NCBI RefSeq assembly: GCF_016428805.1
Contig: NZ_JAELTJ010000047.1
Coordinates: forward strand, 1 to 39,839
From: Achromobacter sp. ASV32
GTDB lineage: Bacteria > Pseudomonadota > Gammaproteobacteria > Burkholderiales > Burkholderiaceae_B
Length of the DNA stretch: 39,839 bases
Direction: 5' to 3'
The notes beneath the pieces are model-generated. The model was not told the DNA's origin. It did not search any database and saw only the letters and a program-made list of their open reading frames with translations. Position 1 is the stretch's first letter; every line of letters begins with the position of its first letter. The translations under genes were made by a program, and so were the position numbers. Positions 35,600 through 39,839 of this stretch are shown piece by piece.

Positions 35600-36580
35600 T
35601 CAAACCCCTTGAGCGTGCTCTCGCCAGCGGATAAGTTCCTGCAGCCCCCGACGCAATTCGATGCTGGCGTCAAAGCCGATGCCCGCCTTGGCCCCAGCAG
35701 TGGCCCCGACTCGATTGCGCACGAAAGGACGAGTCCCAAGCGCCTCAAAACTTGCAGATATCCCGGACGGATGCAGCTCGCTCAGTTGCGCAGCCAACTC
35801 CGCTATCGTCGTCTTGATACCTGTACCCACATTGAAGTTGGCACCATCGGCATCCGCAGCCATGGCGAGCAGGTTGGCGCGCGCGCAATCTCTCACGTCG
35901 ACGAAGTCGTAGGCCTGGGACCCGTCGCCATGGATCACAGGCCGGTCGCCCGCATCGAGCGCATTTAACATACGGGTGACGACCCCGATGTATGCACCCT
36001 TGTCATCCTGCCTCGGCCCGTACACGTTCATGTACCGCAAACCCACTTGAGTGAAGTTGCCGCCCCGCTGCTGTACCCGGTTCGCCAAAGCACGAATGAG
36101 CATTTCACCGCAAACCTTGGTGGCTCCATAAAACTCCTGGCAATTAAAGGGATGATCCTCCTCCATAGGCTCGGACACAGCATCACCGTAAACCGAAGCG
36201 GAGGACGAGAACACAAGGCGCGGAATGCTCTGCGCAATCGCGGTCTCAACGACATTCATCGTTCCCTGAACATTCACATCGAAGGCTGACCTCGGATACT
36301 CGTTGCACTGAAGCAGCCAGAGCGCAGCCAGATGAAAAACGCCGTCGACCCCTTCCATGGCGCGAGCAAGAATATCCCTATGCAGAATATCGCCGCCATC
36401 TCCAAACACGTGGCAGCGCGGATCTTTCAGCGCCTGAGCCAGATTCTGGACGCTGCCTCTCGAAAAATTATCGTAGACACGCACCGACGCAGCCCCCGCC
36501 GCGAGCAATTGGTCCACGACATGCGAGCCAATAAAGCCCGCCCCCCCGATAACGAGGAAACGGTTTCCATGAATCTGCAT
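35600..36580 (-). CDS. NAD-dependent sugar-nucleotide epimerase/dehydratase
   Basis: The 326-residue extended SDR has the Rossmann motif LVIGGAGFIGSH (residues 9-20) and an intact catalytic set: S127 (FSSSASVYG), Y151 and K155 (YGATK). The layout fits UDP-sugar 4-epimerases. The substrate is not clear from sequence. It follows the wbmF-like gene after 2 bp and precedes wzm by one base, so it is part of the same transcript. It probably supplies an activated sugar for the O-chain. Confidence 0.85.
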   Translation of the reverse strand: MQIHGNRFLVIGGAGFIGSHVVDQLLAAGAASVRVYDNFSRGSVQNLAQALKDPRCHVFGDGGDILHRDILARAMEGVDGVFHLAALWLLQCNEYPRSAFDVNVQGTMNVVETAIAQSIPRLVFSSSASVYGDAVSEPMEEDHPFNCQEFYGATKVCGEMLIRALANRVQQRGGNFTQVGLRYMNVYGPRQDDKGAYIGVVTRMLNALDAGDRPVIHGDGSQAYDFVDVRDCARANLLAMAADADGANFNVGTGIKTTIAELAAQLSELHPSGISASFEALGTRPFVRNRVGATAGAKAGIGFDASIELRRGLQELIRWREHAQGV

Positions 36581-36582
36581 GT

Positions 36583-37641
36583 TTAGGAGCTCAATTGCGA
36601 CATCTGTTTAGCGTGCTTTTCGATACTGGCGGCAATCACGTCTCTATTAGCCTTGGTCCATTCAACAGTACGCCGCACACCCTCGCGGATATCGATTGTC
36701 GAGCTGAACCCCAATACACGCTGTGCTTTCTCGGTCGAAGCAAATCGCTTGCCCGAGCGATCCCAATCACGAGCTGGCAACAGATCAAGCGCCGCCGTAT
36801 TGGAGGTGAACTCATTTATGAGTGTCGCCAGCTCAAGGATCGAGGTTTCCTTGCCAGTGGCCAAGTTATAGACTTCGCCAACGCCTCCCTTAAGAGCACA
36901 AGCCATCAAACCACGCGCCATGTCCTCAACGAAGATAAAGTCACGACTGGCGTTTCCGCCGTTATCCAACGGCAGCGACTCACCATTGAGGGAACGCCAT
37001 ATGAACGTGGGCGTTACGTTGCGCCAGACCGTGTGCCGAGTACCACGCCATTGCCCAGCGCCAAGAATTTCGCGCGGGCCATAGACATTCGAGAAGCGCG
37101 CCTTGACAAAAGGCAGCTTGTAACGCTCAAAATAATAATTGCCGTACAGCTCGCCGATAATCTTTGAGATTGAATACGGGCTGTCGTGATACAGCGTTAC
37201 CGGCTGCTCCTCTGTAGTCGCAGTAGGTTCACCATAGGTTTTTTCCGCAACCGCACAAGCCGCCGCCGCGTAAACGACTTTCTTCAGCGTACGAATTTCT
37301 TTCAAGCGATCGAACAACTTGAGAGACGTGAGCGTATTATTGTCATGATCGGCGAGAGGATCGGCAATCGACGACTGATTGCCGTGATAGCAGGCCAGAT
37401 GGAACGCGTAATCGAGGTCTTCCGGCAAAGCATGAAGAATCTTGTCTTCCGTAATAGACCCGAACACAAAGCGGACCCGCGTATCGGCGGGAATATTCGT
37501 GACGTCGGACGACATGAGATTATCGACTATGATAATTTCCTTAGGCCCCTGCGCCAAAATTTGATGCACCAAATTGCTGCCAACGAAACCTGCACCGCCC
37601 ACCACCAGAATACGGGCGCCAGAGAAATCCTGTTGAACCAT
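36583..37641 (-). CDS. wbmF: WbmF-like NAD-dependent sugar epimerase/dehydratase
   Basis: The 352-residue extended SDR shows VVGGAGFVGSN (residues 13-23), YHGNQSSIADPLADH and the long ILGAGQWRGTRHTVWRNVTP region that I associate with WbmF of the B. bronchiseptica O-antigen locus. The catalytic Y156 and K160 (PYSISK) are present, but the usual Ser/Thr is replaced: residues 125-129 read AAAAC. Bordetella WbmF has a similar replacement as I recall it. WbmF, WbmG and WbmH are linked to synthesis of the diamino-uronic acid O-chain; the exact reactions are unsettled. A 431-bp gap with a relic separates it from wbmH upstream. Confidence 0.78.
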   Translation of the reverse strand: MVQQDFSGARILVVGGAGFVGSNLVHQILAQGPKEIIIVDNLMSSDVTNIPADTRVRFVFGSITEDKILHALPEDLDYAFHLACYHGNQSSIADPLADHDNNTLTSLKLFDRLKEIRTLKKVVYAAAACAVAEKTYGEPTATTEEQPVTLYHDSPYSISKIIGELYGNYYFERYKLPFVKARFSNVYGPREILGAGQWRGTRHTVWRNVTPTFIWRSLNGESLPLDNGGNASRDFIFVEDMARGLMACALKGGVGEVYNLATGKETSILELATLINEFTSNTAALDLLPARDWDRSGKRFASTEKAQRVLGFSSTIDIREGVRRTVEWTKANRDVIAASIEKHAKQMSQLSS

Positions 37642-38072
37642 GAATGCGTGATCCTATTAATTGTTAGAAACCGGCTTCAGATGCATAAAACATCGTCGGC
37701 GCCGAGAGCTTCGTATACAGCCAACTGGCGGTGAAGTATCTCTCACTCCGACTTAAGCCTTCCAACCCAAAGCCTCTCGTTTCGAAGCGCCTAGGCCTGC
37801 CGCTGCAACGTCGCCAGCCACATAGGGAATAACGAGTTCACTCTTGAGCCCTCGATACGAACTCTCCAGAGCGTCACTCCCACTTATTGACTGGCCGATG
37901 ACGGGAAACATTGAACATGCCCTCGGAACCCGGGGCATCAGAAATGCCCTCATATTTTTCGCGAGGAAGAATTGTTGGAGACCAAGGTATACCGCTCCTT
38001 CGGCAACCAGCCCTAAATCAGCTTGAGCCCAGACGACTGGACTCGCGCTGATCTAGCAGCGGTGGATGAAGC
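37642..38072. other. Gap between wbmF and wbmH holding a 99-codon open fragment
   Basis: The gap would be the place of wbmG in a Bordetella-type wbmF-wbmG-wbmH order. No wbmG is present. On the minus strand 37753-38052 is open for 99 codons after a TAG, ends in TAA, and encodes QADLGLVAEGAVYLGLQQFF...SSYRGLKSELVIPYVAGD-type sequence. Its ending faintly recalls GAF domains. The only ATG lies inside it (37953). It looks like the 3' end of a gene lost by rearrangement. The rest of the gap shows no clear feature apart from the AGGAT before wbmF. Confidence 0.4.
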
Positions 38073-39011
38073 TCATTTCTTGTCTTGCAGCCGCAAATGC
38101 GTATATTCGCCAAGCGTACCGTGCTCTTTGTAATAATCAATCGCCGCGGACACGGTCTCTTGCAGTGGCGTGAACGAGATTTCACCAAAGTCCTGGAAAG
38201 TCCGGCTAGGGTCTAACAAAATCGAGAAAACGTCGTCCGGACCAAGCGGGCGAACTTCAGCCTCAGGGCTGTCAGGCAACTTCATCGCCTTGACCACAGC
38301 ATCATAAAGCTCCTGAATGGCGATGTCCGTACCCGACGAAAAGTGGTATGCGCCATGACCGACACCGTCGCACGCCTTGAGTACGACACGAGCCAAATCC
38401 TTCACATACACGAAATCTCGGCGTGCTTCGGCGACGAAGCACTGCTTGCCATCTTTGAGGCGTTGGAAAAAAATCGGCAGCGGGCCGGCCACATTGCGCG
38501 GACCAACTACGTTTGCCAATCGGAACGTTACGAAGTCCACCCCGGACAACTCCAGGTAGAACTCATTGGTCGTCTTGGAAATCGCGTAGCTGCTGCTGTT
38601 AGGCAGACGGGGATGATCGAGACGAATCGGCTGCTGCAGCGGCTTCAGGCCATAGCAAAGCGCAGTCTGAAAATATACGAATCGCTTCACTCCGAATTTC
38701 TTGGCTGCGTCCACAACGTTCGAACCCCCGACGCAATTGGTCAAGGTATCGTTGTACCAATCATCGGGATCTTTATATGACGCAGCAGTATGGACAATCG
38801 CATCCGGCCGAAAATCCCCCACCAGCGTGTCGATCAATTTCTTGTCTGCAATCGTGTCGATCACCAATTTGAGATTAGGATGAGCACTCAGGTGTTCGCG
38901 GCGCCCGGTCGCAAGATTATCGATCGCGACAACTTCATCGCCCCGCTCCAGCAACATCTCTACAATGTGCGAACCAATTTGGCCAAGACCGCCAGTAACG
39001 AAAACCTTCAT
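38073..39011 (-). CDS. wbmH: WbmH-like NAD-dependent sugar epimerase/dehydratase
   Basis: The 312-residue extended SDR has FVTGGLGQIGSH (residues 4-15), the family segment AASYKDPDDWYNDTLTN (77-92), a catalytic T116 in YFQTALCYG, and Y142/K146 (SSYAISK). These stretches match what I remember of Bordetella WbmH closely, and WbmG less closely. The ATG at 39011 is preceded by AGGAAT; a TTG two codons upstream is less likely. As the first gene of the leftward O-antigen set it probably lies next to the operon promoter. The substrate is likely a UDP-linked amino-uronic acid. Confidence 0.78.
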   Translation of the reverse strand: MKVFVTGGLGQIGSHIVEMLLERGDEVVAIDNLATGRREHLSAHPNLKLVIDTIADKKLIDTLVGDFRPDAIVHTAASYKDPDDWYNDTLTNCVGGSNVVDAAKKFGVKRFVYFQTALCYGLKPLQQPIRLDHPRLPNSSSYAISKTTNEFYLELSGVDFVTFRLANVVGPRNVAGPLPIFFQRLKDGKQCFVAEARRDFVYVKDLARVVLKACDGVGHGAYHFSSGTDIAIQELYDAVVKAMKLPDSPEAEVRPLGPDDVFSILLDPSRTFQDFGEISFTPLQETVSAAIDYYKEHGTLGEYTHLRLQDKK

Positions 39012-39029
39012 ATTCAATTCCTAAAAAAT

Positions 39030-39051
39030 GCAGCATATTTAGATATACTGC
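39030..39051. promoter_or_regulatory. Near-palindrome in the probable O-antigen operon promoter
   Basis: A 22-bp near-perfect palindrome has arms GCAGCATAT and ATATACTGC, with eight of nine positions pairing and a four-base centre. It lies 19 bp upstream of the wbmH ATG in an AT-rich patch. It could be an operator or an mRNA leader hairpin. No matching regulator gene is in the island. Confidence 0.4.
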
Positions 39052-39674
39052 AACGGCACCACATTCAAGCGATCAGAAATATCCTGTTGGCGCGCCTGAA
39101 TTGCGAAGCCGAATCAGATTACCCAAAAAAGTGCCCACGTAACGCCGGTCGCCATGACTGAGCCAGCGACTCAAGGGAGCCAATACCCCGTTATGGACTT
39201 TCGCGTTTGAGCATGCAAATTGTTGTCGCTACGCTCTGACACTTGAAGTTACTTTTACTCATTAACAACGAGAGGAGTCGACCCACACCGAACGCTCCGC
39301 GCGCCCGATCAAGAGCGCGATCATGCCAAGGCAAAGCAGACGCGTACACTTCCTGGGAACAATCCGGAGGAGGCCGGGAAAGACTGGCTCGCCCCTTAAA
39401 AACAGGGCATCCCGCCCCGATACGGTAGCTATGCGCGACCCTTACATTGGCTAAAGAGTATACCGGTTAGGCTCAATGGCGAGCAATGCAATGACGCGCT
39501 TGCCAACGCCCTGGGCATCCCTCATTGCGGCCCTTTTTTTGCCTCTTTAGCTATCGCTGCCAGATGTTACGCCGCGTCATATAAACATGAACGGCCCCAC
39601 TTCATTGCCCAGCGTTATCGCACTTCGCGGACTGGCCGCCCCACCTGGTGAAGGACCCACTGCCGTAAAAAAAA
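39052..39674. other. Long stretch without recognisable gene at the right end of the island
   Basis: About 620 bp show no convincing coding frame, only short ones without a ribosome site or family resemblance. A GGGC...GCCC inverted pair before a T run near 39510-39540 could be a weak terminator. Codon use and composition look mixed, as in decayed DNA. I see no integrase or insertion-sequence remnant. The wbm operon promoter probably lies at the left part. Confidence 0.4.
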
Positions 39675-39678
39675 CAAA

Positions 39679-39709
39679 AAAGCCGGCCCGCTTGCGCGAT
39701 ACCGGCTTT
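39679..39709 (-). terminator. Intrinsic terminator after tRNA-Pro (copy 2)
   Basis: The same AAAGCCGG/CCGGCTTT stem as in copy 1, followed on the minus strand by a T run. It ends the leftward tRNA transcript and insulates the island from it. Confidence 0.8.
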
Positions 39710-39755
39710 CAGCTGAAAGTGTCGGGAAACACTTTCAAGAATTCGACCACATCAA

Positions 39756-39833
<78 letters not shown>

Positions 39834-39839
39834 AGTCTT

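Larger units (their letters stand above)
29922..39674. mobile_element. Genomic island with O-antigen genes between two tRNA-Pro repeats
   Basis: About 9.75 kb lie between two identical tRNA-Pro-bearing repeats. The DNA is visibly poorer in GC and richer in A/T runs than either the nic or the DUF2339 region, and codon choice shifts accordingly. All recognisable genes run leftwards and concern O-antigen synthesis and export. No integrase, transposase or transfer gene is present, so the island may have arrived by homologous exchange through the tRNA repeats or may be a remnant of a larger element extending past the window. Confidence 0.7.

Noticed and set aside
39243-39428. 61-codon frame in the right-hand gap of the island
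   Set aside because: No ribosome site, biased composition (Arg/Pro/Ser) and no resemblance to a known protein.
39505-39545. Possible terminator GGGC...GCCC followed by T residues
   Set aside because: Only a four-base stem with a long loop, and no gene ends near it.

Overview
The window looks like a chromosome of the Bordetella/Achromobacter group (Betaproteobacteria, Alcaligenaceae). The DNA is very GC-rich and densely coding, the nicotinate-degradation enzymes keep the residue numbering of the Bordetella bronchiseptica and Pseudomonas putida enzymes, and the O-antigen genes include close relatives of Bordetella WbmF and WbmH. The genus call is inferred from protein resemblance only.

Region 1 (1-7980) is sugar-acid catabolism. 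A partial DUF2817 (M14-like) peptidase and an MFS transporter are transcribed leftwards, divergent from a LysR regulator. A GntR/FadR-type regulator follows. It converges on a leftward operon otnC-denD-ltnD-otnK for four-carbon acid sugars (D-erythronate, L-threonate), with an operator-like dyad and a short leader ORF in front. The isomerase OtnI is absent, and the OtnC homologue lacks residues normally essential in class II aldolases.

Region 2 (7982-9035) holds two small divergent secreted proteins. One resembles a stand-alone SecD P1-head domain.

Region 3 (9221-22415) is a nearly complete nicotinate (vitamin B3) degradation cluster. It has a MarR repressor (BpsR/NicR), transporter NicT, the nicotinate dehydrogenase subunits (NicA, a cytochrome-bearing NicB with an eroded molybdopterin part, and a separate 757-aa molybdopterin subunit), NicC, and divergently NicD, NicX and NicF. 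An XdhC-type maturation protein and a deleted relic of a MobA/MocA-like gene close it. Together these turn nicotinate into maleate; maleate isomerase NicE is not in the window. The divergent nicC/nicD promoter region carries four repeated AAATTA half-sites, probable repressor targets.

Region 4 (22459-29611) contains a LysR regulator divergent from a quinone oxidoreductase, a very large DUF2339 membrane protein, and two unrecognised exported proteins.

Region 5 (29757-39839) is a genomic island of visibly lower GC content. Identical direct repeats of at least 165 bp flank it, each carrying a complete tRNA-Pro(CGG) gene and its terminator. Inside, all on the minus strand, are O-antigen genes: wbmH-like, a relic fragment, wbmF-like, a further epimerase, wzm, wzt with a C-terminal glycan-binding domain, a methyltransferase and a two-domain glycosyltransferase. 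This layout fits ABC-transporter-dependent O-antigen export, possibly with a methyl cap recognised by Wzt. No integrase or transposase is visible.
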